Source: Stenotrophomonas maltophilia (GTDB taxonomy: Bacteria; Pseudomonadota; Gammaproteobacteria; Xanthomonadales; Xanthomonadaceae). Taken from it: 64,000 nucleotides of DNA. This document shows positions 42,845 to 52,012 of the stretch, one piece after another. The stretch lies in the NCBI RefSeq assembly GCF_002138415.1, contig NZ_CP015612.1, positions 1,032,001 to 1,096,000 on the forward strand, written 5' to 3'. Within the stretch, counting starts at the first letter, position 1. Each line of letters begins with the position of its first letter. Made by a program: the position numbers and the translations under genes. A model generated the notes under the pieces. It had not been told where the DNA came from, made no database searches, and saw only the letters and a program-made list of their open reading frames with translations.

Positions 42845-44224
42845 TCAGCGCAGTTCCCGCGCCAGTACCTGCCAGATCCTCGGGTCCTGGCACTGCGAAA
42901 CGTTGAAACGTACATAGTCGGCCGCGCGCTGCGACTGGCTGAACGCGTTGCCCGGTGCCAGCACGATGCCCTCGCGCAGGCATTGCCGGGCCAGTGCGGC
43001 GGCATCGCGGCCATCGGGCAGCTGGCACCACAGGAACAGCCCGGCTTCCGGCTGCAGCCACGGCGTGATGCCCAGCGTCTGCAGTTTCCGCAGTGTGTGC
43101 CGGCGCGCATCGGCCAGGCGCGAACGTATCGACTGCATGTGGCGGCGGTAGCCGCTGTCGGTCAGCGCGACGTGCATCAACTGCGCGGCCAGATGGCCAC
43201 CGCCGAAGCTGGTTGCCAGCTTCAGGTCGGTCAGCGCCTCGATCCAGTCATGGCGTGCCGCGATGTAGCCGCAGCGGGAGGCTGCCGACAGCGTCTTGGA
43301 GAAACTGCCGACGTGGATCACCCGCGACAGCCCATCGAGCGCGGCCAGTCGCGGCGCTGGCTGCAGTTCGAAGTCGGCGAAGATGTCGTCCTCGACGATG
43401 ATCAGTTCGCTGCGTTCGGCCAGGCCCAGCAGGCGGTGTGCGGTGCTCGCGGAAAGCACCGCGCCGGTAGGGTTGTGCAGGCCGGAGTTGGTGATGTACA
43501 GCCGCGGCGAATGCGCCTGCAGCGCCTGCGCGAACGCCTCCAGGTCCGGGCCGCTGTGCGTGTACGGCACGCCGATGGCCTGCACCTGGTGCGCCTTCAG
43601 CAACGCGTGGTAGTTGAAGTAGCTCGGGTCATCCACAAGCACGCAGTCGCCGGGCTTGAGCAGGAAACGGCAGAGCAGATCGACCGCGTGCGTACCGGAT
43701 TCGGTCAGCAGGATCTGCTCCATCGGCGCATCGATGCCCAGCGCGGCAGCGCGTCGCTGCAGCAGCTGGCGTAGCGGCGGCAGGCCCAGCGGGCCGGCAT
43801 AGTCGACCAGATGCGCTGCGTCGACGCGTGCCAGCCGGCGCAGGCCACGGCGCATGCCGTCCTGGTACAGCCAATCGCTGGGCATCCAGCCGCAGCCCGG
43901 CTTGAGATGGCCGGCCGGTGTTTCCAGCGATTGCCGCGACACCCACAGCGGATCCACCGCGCGGTCCAGCCGCGGCTCCATCTCGGCCAGCGCGAGCGGT
44001 GCGACCGGCCCGCTGACGTAGAAGCCCGAGCCCGCGCGCGCGCTGATCACACCCTCGGCGGCCAGGCGCTCGTAGGCCTCGACCACGGTGGAGACCGATA
44101 CCCCCATTGCCGCCGCCTGCGCCCGTACCGAAGGCAGGCGCGAGCCGGGGCCATCGACCCGCGCGTTGATGCGGGTGCGTACCGCCTGGATGACGGATTC
44201 GATACGGGTCAGGGGGCGTGGCAT
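42845..44224 (-). CDS. MocR-type GntR/aminotransferase regulator
   Basis: A 459-aa protein with an N-terminal GntR winged helix (RIESVIQAVRTRINARVDGP, VSVSTVVEAYERLAAEGVIS) and a C-terminal PLP fold-I aminotransferase domain (LTESGTHAVDLLCRFLLKPG, SELIIVEDDIFADFELQPAP, VGSFSKTLSAASRCGYIAA with the PLP Lys in SFSKT). MocR proteins sense PLP or amines and usually control a divergent gene; here that is the DMT exporter at 44355. A strong palindrome lies between them. Confidence 0.92.
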   Translation of the reverse strand: MPRPLTRIESVIQAVRTRINARVDGPGSRLPSVRAQAAAMGVSVSTVVEAYERLAAEGVISARAGSGFYVSGPVAPLALAEMEPRLDRAVDPLWVSRQSLETPAGHLKPGCGWMPSDWLYQDGMRRGLRRLARVDAAHLVDYAGPLGLPPLRQLLQRRAAALGIDAPMEQILLTESGTHAVDLLCRFLLKPGDCVLVDDPSYFNYHALLKAHQVQAIGVPYTHSGPDLEAFAQALQAHSPRLYITNSGLHNPTGAVLSASTAHRLLGLAERSELIIVEDDIFADFELQPAPRLAALDGLSRVIHVGSFSKTLSAASRCGYIAARHDWIEALTDLKLATSFGGGHLAAQLMHVALTDSGYRRHMQSIRSRLADARRHTLRKLQTLGITPWLQPEAGLFLWCQLPDGRDAAALARQCLREGIVLAPGNAFSQSQRAADYVRFNVSQCQDPRIWQVLARELR

Positions 44225-44248
44225 GGCGGGCTGTAGTGGAAGTGTGGG

Positions 44249-44274
44249 CAGTACAGTTACTTGCGACTGTACTG
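44249..44274. promoter_or_regulatory. Palindromic operator between mocR-like gene and exporter
   Basis: CAGTACAGT (44249-44257) and ACTGTACTG (44266-44274) are perfect inverted repeats around 8 bases, located 25 bp from the regulator's start. ACTGTACTG-type elements with tacag/ctgta cores occur upstream of several MocR genes. It is the likely autoregulatory and target site. Confidence 0.75.
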
Positions 44275-44354
44275 GATTGTAGCTGGGGTGGCGGGGTCAC
44301 AGCTGCTCTCATGGAAATCCCGCCGGGACCGCCCGGCATTGCAGGAGTACAGGC

Positions 44355-45218
44355 GTGGAACGGTCGGCGAGTGGTTGGATCAATGGCTTCATCGGTGTGG
44401 TGATCTTCGCCGGCTCCCTGCCGGCCACCCGCCTGGCGGTGCTGCAGCTGGATGCCGGGTTCGTCACTGCCGCACGCGCCACCATCGCCGCCGTGCTTGG
44501 CCTGGGTCTGCTGCTTCTGCTGCGCCAGCCATGGCCGCGGCGCAATGACCTGCCGGGGCTGGTGGTGGTCAGCCTCGGCGTTGTGGTCGGCTTTCCGCTG
44601 CTGACGGCACTCGCGCTGCGCCATGCGTCGTCGGCGCATACCATCGTGTTCCTCGGCCTGTTGCCATTGAGCACTGCGGTATTCGGCGTGCTGCGCGGCG
44701 GCGATCGACCGCGCCCGGCGTTCTGGTTGTTCTCGCTGCTGGGCAGTGCCTGCGTGGTCGGCTATGCGGTGCGCAACGGCATCGAGGCGTCGTTGCAGGC
44801 CGACCTGCTGATGCTGGCGGCGATCGTGGTGTGCGGGCTGGGCTATGCCGAAGGTGGCCGGCTTGCCCGCCATCTCGGCGGTTGGCAGGTGATCAGCTGG
44901 GCGTTGCTGCTGGCCTTGCCGGTGATGCTGCCGCTGACAGTGCTGATGCGTCCGGCCTCGTTCACTGCGGTCGGTGCCTCGGCGTGGTGGGCACTGGGCT
45001 ACGTGGCAGTGTTCAGCATGCTGGTCGGATTCCTGTTCTGGTACCGCGGCCTGGCGCAGGGCGGCATCGCCGCCGTCGGCCAACTGCAGTTGCTGCAGCC
45101 CTTCTTCGGCCTGGCCTTGGCCGCGCTGCTGCTGCACGAAGCGGTCAGCCTCAGCATGGTGCTGGTGACCGTGGTCGCGGTGATCTGCGTGGCCGGCGCG
45201 CGCCGCTTCAGCCGCTGA
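44355..45218 (+). CDS. EamA-family (DMT) exporter
   Basis: The 287-aa protein has ten predicted membrane segments in two EamA halves (GFIGVVIFAGSLPATRLAVL, TIVFLGLLPLSTAVFGVLRG; VISWALLLALPVMLPLTVLM, LLQPFFGLALAALLLHEAVS). Such proteins export metabolites or amino acids. The GTG start follows AGGAG at good spacing. The divergent MocR regulator probably controls it, so an amine or amino acid is a reasonable guess at the substrate. Confidence 0.87.
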   Translation: MERSASGWINGFIGVVIFAGSLPATRLAVLQLDAGFVTAARATIAAVLGLGLLLLLRQPWPRRNDLPGLVVVSLGVVVGFPLLTALALRHASSAHTIVFLGLLPLSTAVFGVLRGGDRPRPAFWLFSLLGSACVVGYAVRNGIEASLQADLLMLAAIVVCGLGYAEGGRLARHLGGWQVISWALLLALPVMLPLTVLMRPASFTAVGASAWWALGYVAVFSMLVGFLFWYRGLAQGGIAAVGQLQLLQPFFGLALAALLLHEAVSLSMVLVTVVAVICVAGARRFSR

Positions 45219-45220
45219 AC

Positions 45221-45299
45221 GAAAAAGGGGACGGAGGGATTAAGTCGCTATTGCCCCTTATGTGCCGGAAGCGACTTAATCCCCTCCGTCCCCTTTTTC
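45221..45299. repeat. Long palindrome, GGGGACGGAGGGGATTAAGTCGC family
   Basis: Arms 45221-45248 (GAAAAAGGGGACGGAGGGAT...) and 45271-45299 are complementary except for one G missing in the left arm, around a 22-base centre. The outer A/T runs make it a bidirectional terminator. A second member is at 62093-62160. Confidence 0.85.
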
Positions 45300-45377
45300 T
45301 GGTGATAGCGCGGGCGTATCGTGTGCGGTGGTCAACGGTATTGGCCGAGTGCGGTGCGCTTGGCCGAAGCTGTGCCG

Positions 45378-46259
45378 ATGCAGCCAATTTCTCGTATTTC
45401 CTTCGAAGGCCAGGTGGGCCTGGTGACCGGTGCCGCGGGTGGGTTGGGCCTGGCCTACAGTCGACTGCTGGCCGAGCGCGGTGCGCAGGTGCTGATGCAT
45501 GACGTCGGCGCCGGTACCGACGGCCGCGGCGCCGATCCACAGCGCATCCTGCGCAGCGTCGAAGCGCTGCAGCGGCAGGGTTTGCCGGTGCAGGCCGCAA
45601 GCGGTCCCATCGACCATCGTGCCGGTTGCCATGCGCTGGTGCAGGAACTGCTGCAGGCGCACGGTCGCATTGACTTCATGATCCACAACGCCGGCTGGGT
45701 CGAGTACCAGACGCTGGAAGCGATCGAGGACGACGCGCTGGAGCAGATGCTGTGCCTGGCCGCGAAGACGCCGCTGTGGCTGGCGCAGGCGGCGTGGCCG
45801 GCAATGCGCGCGGCGGGCGGTGGGCGCATCGTCATCACCACGTCCGATCGCGCGCTGTATCCGCAGTACGCACAGCGCGGGCTGTCCGCTTACGCGATGG
45901 GCAAGTTGGCGGCGCTGGGCCTGGTCAATGTGCTGGCGCTAGAGGGCGCCGAGCATGGCATCGTGGTCAACGCGGTTTCGCCGGTGGCAAAGACGCGCAT
46001 GTGGGGCATCGACGGCGAGCCCGACGAACTGCATCCGGACGCGGTCGCGCAGGGCGTGGCCTATCTGGCGTCCACGCGCTGCCCGGACGGCGGCTGGGTG
46101 CTGCGCGCAAGCAATGGCCAGTTCCACGCACTGCGCCTGCAGGAGGCCGAGCATGTGGCGTATCCGCGCGATCTGCGCGCGGTCAGTGCCGACAGCATCG
46201 AGTCGGTGGCGCTGCAATGGCCAGCCATTGCCCGCGCCAGCGTGGACGCGCGCTGCTGA
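45378..46259 (+). CDS. Short-chain dehydrogenase/reductase
   Basis: The 293-aa SDR has the cofactor motif VTGAAGGLGLAYSRLL, DFMIHNAGWVEY as the NNAG variant, and the YxxxK pair in SAYAMGKLAALGLV; the catalytic Ser region reads IVITTSDRALYP. Length and sequence are like steroid or polyol SDRs of the multifunctional MFE type. The substrate is unknown. The next gene is a LysR regulator in the same direction, 38 bp away. Confidence 0.83.
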   Translation: MQPISRISFEGQVGLVTGAAGGLGLAYSRLLAERGAQVLMHDVGAGTDGRGADPQRILRSVEALQRQGLPVQAASGPIDHRAGCHALVQELLQAHGRIDFMIHNAGWVEYQTLEAIEDDALEQMLCLAAKTPLWLAQAAWPAMRAAGGGRIVITTSDRALYPQYAQRGLSAYAMGKLAALGLVNVLALEGAEHGIVVNAVSPVAKTRMWGIDGEPDELHPDAVAQGVAYLASTRCPDGGWVLRASNGQFHALRLQEAEHVAYPRDLRAVSADSIESVALQWPAIARASVDARC

Positions 46260-46297
46260 GGGCGTACCCTAGGCGGGTTCCCACTGCCTGCATCGAG

Positions 46298-47176
46298 ATG
46301 ATCGACCTGCGCCTGCTTCGCCAGTTCGTGGCCGTGGCCGAAGAGCTGCACTTCCACCGCGCCGCAGCCCGCCTGCACATGTCGCAGCCGCCGCTGACCG
46401 CGGCAATACGACGGCTGGAAGACGAACTCGGAAGTGAACTGATCGTGCGCGGCAACCGCACCCTGGGTCTGACCGTGGCCGGGCAGACGCTGCTGGTGGA
46501 GGCACGGGCAACGCTGCAGCGGGCCGAGCAGGCATTGCAGCGCACGCGCGAAGCCGCCGCCGGACAGTCCGGCAGTCTGCGCGTGGGCTATGTGGGCAGT
46601 GCGCTGTATGGCCGGTTGCCGGGCCTGATCCGCCGCTTCCGCCAGCAGTACCCGCAGGTGCAGCTGCATCTGCAGGAAGCGACCTCGCGTCAGCAGCAGC
46701 TGTGGCTGCGTGAGCAGCGCATCGATGTCGGCGTGTTGATCCCACCGATTCCCGCCGCCGAGCTGGTGCTGTACGACTTCGACCACGACCGCCTGGCGAT
46801 TGCGCTGCCGCGTGCACATGCGCTGGCCAACGCGCCGGAGGTCAGCGTGGCGATGCTCGCCGATGAGCCGTTCGTTTCATGGCCGGCGGGCGAGGGCATC
46901 GGCTTTCATGCGCAGGTGCTGGGCCTGTGTACCGCTGCGGGCTTCACCCCGCGCGTGGTGCAGGAAGCGCAGGGCATGCACGCGGTGCTGTCGCTGGTGG
47001 CGGTGGAGGCGGGCGTGGCGATCGTTCCGGCCAGCATGGCCAGCTTCCGCCCGCAGGAGATCGTCTATCGCGTGCTGGAGAGCGAAGCCGCCCGTTTCGC
47101 CCTGCAGTTCTGCATGAGGCCGGAACAACCGTCGCCGGTGCTGCGCAATTTCCTGCAGACGGCGGGCACCAACTGA
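46298..47176 (+). CDS. LysR-family regulator
   Basis: A 292-aa LysR protein with the N-terminal winged helix (LRQFVAVAEELHFHRAAARL, SQPPLTAAIRRLEDELGSEL) and a C-terminal effector domain (LRVGYVGSALYGRLPGLIRR) ending LRNFLQTAGTN. It follows the SDR gene co-directionally, so the SDR may be its target. No divergent partner is apparent. Confidence 0.9.
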   Translation: MIDLRLLRQFVAVAEELHFHRAAARLHMSQPPLTAAIRRLEDELGSELIVRGNRTLGLTVAGQTLLVEARATLQRAEQALQRTREAAAGQSGSLRVGYVGSALYGRLPGLIRRFRQQYPQVQLHLQEATSRQQQLWLREQRIDVGVLIPPIPAAELVLYDFDHDRLAIALPRAHALANAPEVSVAMLADEPFVSWPAGEGIGFHAQVLGLCTAAGFTPRVVQEAQGMHAVLSLVAVEAGVAIVPASMASFRPQEIVYRVLESEAARFALQFCMRPEQPSPVLRNFLQTAGTN

Positions 47177-47189
47177 TTCTGTGGAGCTG

Positions 47190-48089
47190 CTATGCCTCGT
47201 CGCCGCGGAACAGGTTGGCAACGGCGTAGTCGATGAACACCCGCAGGCGTGCACTGGGATGGCGCCCACCGGGCCAGAGCAACGAGAACTGCCCCTGGTG
47301 CGTGGACAGCGCGGGCAGTACCTGTTGCAGGCGGCCATCGGCCAGCGCGTCGGCTGCGAGGAAGTCCGGCATCCAGGCCAGGCCCATGCAACCGATCGCA
47401 GCGGCCAGTACGGCCTCCATGTTGTTGCAGGTCATCGCCGTGGGAAGGCGCGCGCCGGCATCGCCTTCGATACCCGGCAGCTGCCACGGGTGCAGCTTTC
47501 CGGTGGTGGGGTAACGGAAGCGCAGCGCGGTATGCATGCGCAGATCGCTCACATCACCGGGCGTGCCGTGCGCCTGCAGATAGCCCGGCGCCGCACAGAG
47601 GATGAAACGAAACCCGCCCAGTCGCCGTGCGGTCAGGCTGGAATCGGCCAGTTCACCGCTGCGTATCACCGCGTCGAGGCCTTCGCTGACCACATCAACG
47701 ATGCGATCGTTGAAGTCCAGTTCCAGCTGCACCTGCGGGTAGCGCTGCTGGAACCCCGGCAGTACCGGCAACAGGAAGCGGTAGCCGATGGTGGGCAGTC
47801 CGATGCGCAGCAGCCCACTGGGCGCGTGCTGACGCTGTGCCAGATCCGCCTGTGCTTCGGAAAGCTCGTCCAGTGCACGCCGGCAGCGCTGCAACAGCAG
47901 TTCGCCTTCGTCGGTGAGGTGCACGCGGCGGGTGGTGCGCTGGAACAGGCGGGTGCCGAGTTCCTGTTCAAGGCGGGCGATGCGCTTGCCCACGGCCGAC
48001 GCGGACAGGCCGAGGACGCGAGCGGCGCCGACGATGCTGCCTGCTTCGGCGGTACGGACGAAGGCCAGCAGGGCAGAGATGGAATCCAT
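47190..48089 (-). CDS. LysR-family regulator, divergent from a DHA2 exporter
   Basis: The LysR protein starts MDSISALLAFVRTAEAGSIV (299 aa; an upstream ATG at 48098 would add three residues). The HTH is VLGLSASAVGKRIARLEQEL, and the effector domain includes IGLPTIGYRFLLPVLPGFQQ and LGGFRFILCAAPGYL. It is divergent from the MFS gene at 48197 across about 107 bp, the usual layout for a repressor/activator of an efflux gene. Confidence 0.9.
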   Translation of the reverse strand: MDSISALLAFVRTAEAGSIVGAARVLGLSASAVGKRIARLEQELGTRLFQRTTRRVHLTDEGELLLQRCRRALDELSEAQADLAQRQHAPSGLLRIGLPTIGYRFLLPVLPGFQQRYPQVQLELDFNDRIVDVVSEGLDAVIRSGELADSSLTARRLGGFRFILCAAPGYLQAHGTPGDVSDLRMHTALRFRYPTTGKLHPWQLPGIEGDAGARLPTAMTCNNMEAVLAAAIGCMGLAWMPDFLAADALADGRLQQVLPALSTHQGQFSLLWPGGRHPSARLRVFIDYAVANLFRGDEA

Positions 48090-48196
48090 GCTGGGCATGA
48101 TTACGGAACGATGGGCCGTAATCAACGTCCATCGAGCCTGTTTTTCAGGAATAGCGTCCTGTCCATCATCAATGCCCCTGATGAATGGAGGCCCGC

Positions 48197-49714
48197 ATGG
48201 CCCCGATTTCGATGCTTTCCGTACCTTCCCACTCGCAGCAGCGGTGGACGCTGCTTGCCGTCTGCCTGGCCGCGCTGGCGCTGCCGTTGTCCTTCTCGGC
48301 CGGTGCCGTCGCGGTGCCGGCGCTGGCCCGTTCCGCGGCGTCGTCGCCGACTGCGCTGGCGTGGGTCACCAACGCCTTCATGCTCACCTTCGGAAGCCTG
48401 TTGCTCGCTGCCGGTGGCCTGGCCGATCGTTATGGTCGGCGGCGATTGTTCCTGCTGGGTACGGCGGGCTTCAGCATCGCCACGGCCGTCGTTTGCCTGG
48501 CCCCTACGCTGCTGTGGCTGGATCTGGCGCGCGGGCTGCAGGGCGTTGCCGCTGCAGCGGCGCTGGCATCGGGCACGGCTGCGCTGGCGCATGCCTGGCA
48601 AGGGCCGGAGCGTGCCCGTGTGTTCGCCCTGCTGGGCACCACATTCGGTGCGGGGTTGGCGCTGGGGCCGTTGCTCGCCGGTCTGCTGCTGCAGGCATTG
48701 GGATGGCGTAGCGTGTTCGCGGCGGGTGGTGTGCTGACATTGGCGGCCCTTGCGCTGGGGGCGCGCGTGTTGCCCGAAAGCCATGGCGAGTGCGGGCGGC
48801 TAGATGTCGGCGGGATGCTTGGCTTCAGCCTGATGCTGGCGGCGTTGACCCTGGCCCTGCTGTGGCTGGGTGAATTCGGCCTGCATGCCGTGCGCGTGCA
48901 GCTGGCGCTATTGGCGACGCTGCTGCTGGGTGGAGTGTTCGTCTACATCGAACGACTGCACCGCTCACCGCTGCTGGACCTCTCACTGTTCTCGCAACCG
49001 GCGTTCCTGGGTGTCCAGCTGCTGCCGGTCGCAACCTGCTTCGGCTACGTGGTGCTGCTGGTGGTACTGCCGCTGCAGTTGCTGGGCGTGCATGCACAGT
49101 GCGCGACATTGGTCGGGCTGCAGATGCTGGCCTTGTCCGCGCCGATGCTGGTGCTGCCGATGCTGGCTGCGCGCTGGGCGGAGCGCGTTGGAAGTGCACG
49201 GCTGTGCACGCTGGGCCTGCTGGTCTGTGCCTCTGGCCTGTATCTGTTGTCGCACCACGCATCGCATCCGTCGCCCTCGCAGTGGGTGCCGTTGCTGATG
49301 CTGATCGGCGCTGGAACGGCCCTGCCGTGGGGCCTGATGGATGGGCTGTCGGTCGGTGTGGTGCCGGTGCAGCGTGCGGGCATGGCCGCCGGCATTTTCG
49401 GAACCGTGCGGGTGGCCGGTGAGGGCATCGCATTGGCCGCAGTCACTGCCTTGCTTGCGCTGCTGATCGGCCACCAGCTGCAGGGAGCATCGCCCGCATC
49501 GTTGGCGCGCGCCGGTGCCTATCTGGCGACGGGTGCGCATGCACAGGCACAGGCACTGCTTCCGGCGATGAGCGGCGCACAGCTGCAGCAGGCCAGTGCC
49601 GAGGCGCTGGCGATACTGCTGCGTGTCCTGGCGCTGCTGACCGCCGCATGCGCTGTGCTGTTGCACCTGCTGCTGCGGCGGCCAGCGTTGGCCGTGATCA
49701 GAACCGATAGCTGA
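48197..49714 (+). CDS. DHA2-family MFS drug exporter
   Basis: At 505 aa with 14 membrane segments, this is a DHA2/SmvA-like exporter: WVTNAFMLTFGSLLLAAGGL, ADRYGRRRLFLLGTAGFSIA (motif A) and RGLQGVAAAAALASGTAAL (motif C region). ATG 48197 follows GGAGG. The divergent LysR regulator probably controls it. The likely substrates are biocides or cationic drugs, but this is not shown. Confidence 0.88.
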   Translation: MAPISMLSVPSHSQQRWTLLAVCLAALALPLSFSAGAVAVPALARSAASSPTALAWVTNAFMLTFGSLLLAAGGLADRYGRRRLFLLGTAGFSIATAVVCLAPTLLWLDLARGLQGVAAAAALASGTAALAHAWQGPERARVFALLGTTFGAGLALGPLLAGLLLQALGWRSVFAAGGVLTLAALALGARVLPESHGECGRLDVGGMLGFSLMLAALTLALLWLGEFGLHAVRVQLALLATLLLGGVFVYIERLHRSPLLDLSLFSQPAFLGVQLLPVATCFGYVVLLVVLPLQLLGVHAQCATLVGLQMLALSAPMLVLPMLAARWAERVGSARLCTLGLLVCASGLYLLSHHASHPSPSQWVPLLMLIGAGTALPWGLMDGLSVGVVPVQRAGMAAGIFGTVRVAGEGIALAAVTALLALLIGHQLQGASPASLARAGAYLATGAHAQAQALLPAMSGAQLQQASAEALAILLRVLALLTAACAVLLHLLLRRPALAVIRTDS

Positions 49715-49741
49715 TGGTGCCGGTCACCACGCGTGGGTAGT
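49698..49741 (-). pseudogene. Remnant of an outer-membrane (TonB receptor-like) C-terminus
   Basis: Read on the minus strand, 49741-49698 translates DYPRVVTGTISYRF before TGA, the typical last beta-strand of an outer-membrane receptor ending in Phe. Upstream (minus strand) the frame meets a run of nine G on the + strand (49743-49751) and no barrel sequence. The remnant overlaps the end of the MFS gene. It looks like the residue of a deleted gene. Confidence 0.6.
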
Positions 49742-49814
49742 CGGGGGGGGGCGGCGGTTGCCAGCTGATTTTCCTTTCCTGCGTGGGGCCGCGCATTGGC
49801 TCGAAGGCCATTGC

Positions 49815-51200
49815 TCAGGGCAGGCCGTCAGTCGCGCCGCGGATGCTCATCCAGGCACCGCCGCCGGGGGCGCTGCCGGCGCGGACACGGAAGCCGTGCA
49901 GGCCGGCAATGGCGGCCACGATCGACAGGCCCAGGCCGAATCCCGGCCCCTGGCCGGCACTGCTGCTGCCGCGGAAGAAGCGCTGGTAGATCAGCGTGCG
50001 GTCCTGCGGCGGAATGCCCGGCCCATTGTCGATCACATCGATCCTCGGGGCACCGTGATCATCGACCGCACGCAGCAGGATGCGGCCCTGCGCAGGGGTG
50101 AACTGCAGGGCGTTGGACAGCAGGTTCGCCACCGCTTCGAACAACAGTTCTCGGTCACCACGCAGCGGGCCCACCTGTGGGTCCACCTGCAGCTCCAGCA
50201 ACTGCTGCTTCTCCTCGGCCAGTGGCAGGTAGAACTGGTGCAGTTCCTGCAGCAGCTCGGTAACGTCGACCGCGTCGAAGGCCGAACGTCGCTGGTGGCT
50301 CTCCAGTTCGGACACCCGCAGCAGCGCGGTGAAGCGCGCCATCAGCATGTCTGTTTCCGCCAGCGCCTTGTCCAGCGGGTCGGCATGGGGATCCTGCTCG
50401 TCCAGGCCGACGCGCATGCGGTACAGATGCGCGCGCAGTCGGGTGAGCGGGGTGCGCAGATCGTGGGCGATGCTGTCGCACACACCTTTGACCTCGGTCA
50501 TCAGCTGTTCGATGCGTTCCAGCATTGCATTGACGATGCTCGACAGCCGATCGATCTCGTCGCGACGGCTGGAGACCGGCAGGCGCTGGCCGAGGTCGCC
50601 AGCAACAATTCGATTGGTGGCCGCTTCGATCTGCTGGATACGTTTCAACGGGCGCCGGCGCAGCAGATGCCAGCCCACCAGGCCGGGAATGACGGTCAGC
50701 GACACACCCCACAGCAGTGCATCGAGGATGATGCTGTTGACCGCCATGAGCTTGCCGTTCTGGCGCACGAATACCAGCGTCCGTCCATCCCGGGTCACCA
50801 CGCCCAGCGCACTGCCACCGTTCTCGTGCCGGCCATCGGCCAGCGTCCAACCGTCGACCGCATGCGAGTTGCCATCCAGCGGTAGTCCCCCGGGGATCGC
50901 CGTCAACGGGCCCGCCATCGGCATGCCGGCCTTGTCGAACAATCCATAGGTATAGACCTGGTGCAGATCGAAGCGCTGGCTGTCACGCAATGCTTCATCC
51001 AGTGCCGGGCCGTCGAAGCTCATGAAAAGGTGCGCGCGCTGCTGCAGGCCCGATTCGGTCAGGTCACTCAGGTAATCCGAGATGCGCCAGTACATCACGC
51101 CCAGCAGCAGGCTCGACCACGCCACGAACAGGATGCAGTACAGGCCCAGCAGCCTGCTGCTGGAGGAACGCCAGTGGTCAGGATTGCGCGTCGAAGACAT
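49815..51200 (-). CDS. Two-component sensor histidine kinase
   Basis: The 461-aa kinase has two membrane segments (LLGLYCILFVAWSSLLLGVM; ILDALLWGVSLTVIPGLVGW), a periplasmic domain, HAMP, the phosphoacceptor His in DSIAHDLRTPLTRLRAHL, N-box LLSNALQFTP, and G-boxes DNGPGIP and GFGLGLSIVAAI. It overlaps the response-regulator gene. The pair is divergent from an RND pump, as SmeSy/SmeRy are from SmeYZ in S. maltophilia. I see MSSTRN as the likely start; an ATG at 51212 adds four residues. Confidence 0.88.
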   Translation of the reverse strand: MSSTRNPDHWRSSSSRLLGLYCILFVAWSSLLLGVMYWRISDYLSDLTESGLQQRAHLFMSFDGPALDEALRDSQRFDLHQVYTYGLFDKAGMPMAGPLTAIPGGLPLDGNSHAVDGWTLADGRHENGGSALGVVTRDGRTLVFVRQNGKLMAVNSIILDALLWGVSLTVIPGLVGWHLLRRRPLKRIQQIEAATNRIVAGDLGQRLPVSSRRDEIDRLSSIVNAMLERIEQLMTEVKGVCDSIAHDLRTPLTRLRAHLYRMRVGLDEQDPHADPLDKALAETDMLMARFTALLRVSELESHQRRSAFDAVDVTELLQELHQFYLPLAEEKQQLLELQVDPQVGPLRGDRELLFEAVANLLSNALQFTPAQGRILLRAVDDHGAPRIDVIDNGPGIPPQDRTLIYQRFFRGSSSAGQGPGFGLGLSIVAAIAGLHGFRVRAGSAPGGGAWMSIRGATDGLP

Positions 51201-51861
51201 AGCCGGTTCCACGTACGGTCATGATCGGCTGCGGCCGGCCGGGTTGTTCGATGCGTTTGCGCACGCGGCCGATATGCACATCGATCAGGTTGGTGCCCGG
51301 ATCGAAGTGGTAACCCCAGACTTCCTGGAACAGCATGCTGCGGGTGACCACCTGGCCGGCGTTGCGGACCAGGAATTCGAGCAGCTTGAACTCGGTGGGC
51401 AGCAGTGCAATCTCGTGGCCACCGCGTCGCGCCGAACGGGTCATCAGGTCCAGTTCCAGGTCGCCGGCGCGCAGTACGTTGTCGATGGCGCCAGTCGGGC
51501 CCTGGCGCCGGATCAGCACTTCCACGCGTGCAGCCATCTCATCGGAGGCGAAGGGCTTGGTCAGGTAGTCGTCGCCGCCGGCGCGCAGGCCACGCACGCG
51601 TTCATCCACGTCCGACAGCGCGCTGATCATCAGCACCGGCGTGGTGATGCCTTCACGGCGCAACGTAGTGACCAGGGCCAGCCCGTCGATGCCGGGCAGC
51701 ATGCGGTCCAGGGTGATCACCGCGTAGTCGCCTGCACGTGCCAGCGCCAGGCCGTTGCTGCCGTCGCTGGCCACGTCCACGTCGAAGCCATGGCTGCGCA
51801 GTTCGGTGGCGATCTCCTCGGCGGTGACAAGATCGTCCTCGATGGTGAGTACGCGCGGCAT
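51178..51861 (-). CDS. OmpR-family response regulator
   Basis: The 227-aa protein has the receiver domain RVLTIEDDLVTAEEIATELR with phospho-Asp in AVITLDRMLPGIDGLAL and Lys in DYLTKPFASDEM, and a winged-helix output domain (LLPTEFKLLEFLVRNAGQVV, WGYHFDPGTNLIDVHIGRVR). The start is uncertain (51861 or 51891). It is the first gene of the two-component operon and probably regulates the divergent RND pump. Confidence 0.9.
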   Translation of the reverse strand: MPRVLTIEDDLVTAEEIATELRSHGFDVDVASDGSNGLALARAGDYAVITLDRMLPGIDGLALVTTLRREGITTPVLMISALSDVDERVRGLRAGGDDYLTKPFASDEMAARVEVLIRRQGPTGAIDNVLRAGDLELDLMTRSARRGGHEIALLPTEFKLLEFLVRNAGQVVTRSMLFQEVWGYHFDPGTNLIDVHIGRVRKRIEQPGRPQPIMTVRGTGYVFDAQS

Positions 51862-52012
51862 GGGCCAGTGTGCAGAGTGGGACACGGGCATCCTCGCAAT
51901 CGTGGGCAGCGACTGCAAATGAAAAATGTTTCATGCGCGATTTAGCAGGATCGTGCCGCCGCGTCTTCTATATTCGGCGCCGAACGCTCCCCCCGCGTGG
52001 AACCTGCAGCCG

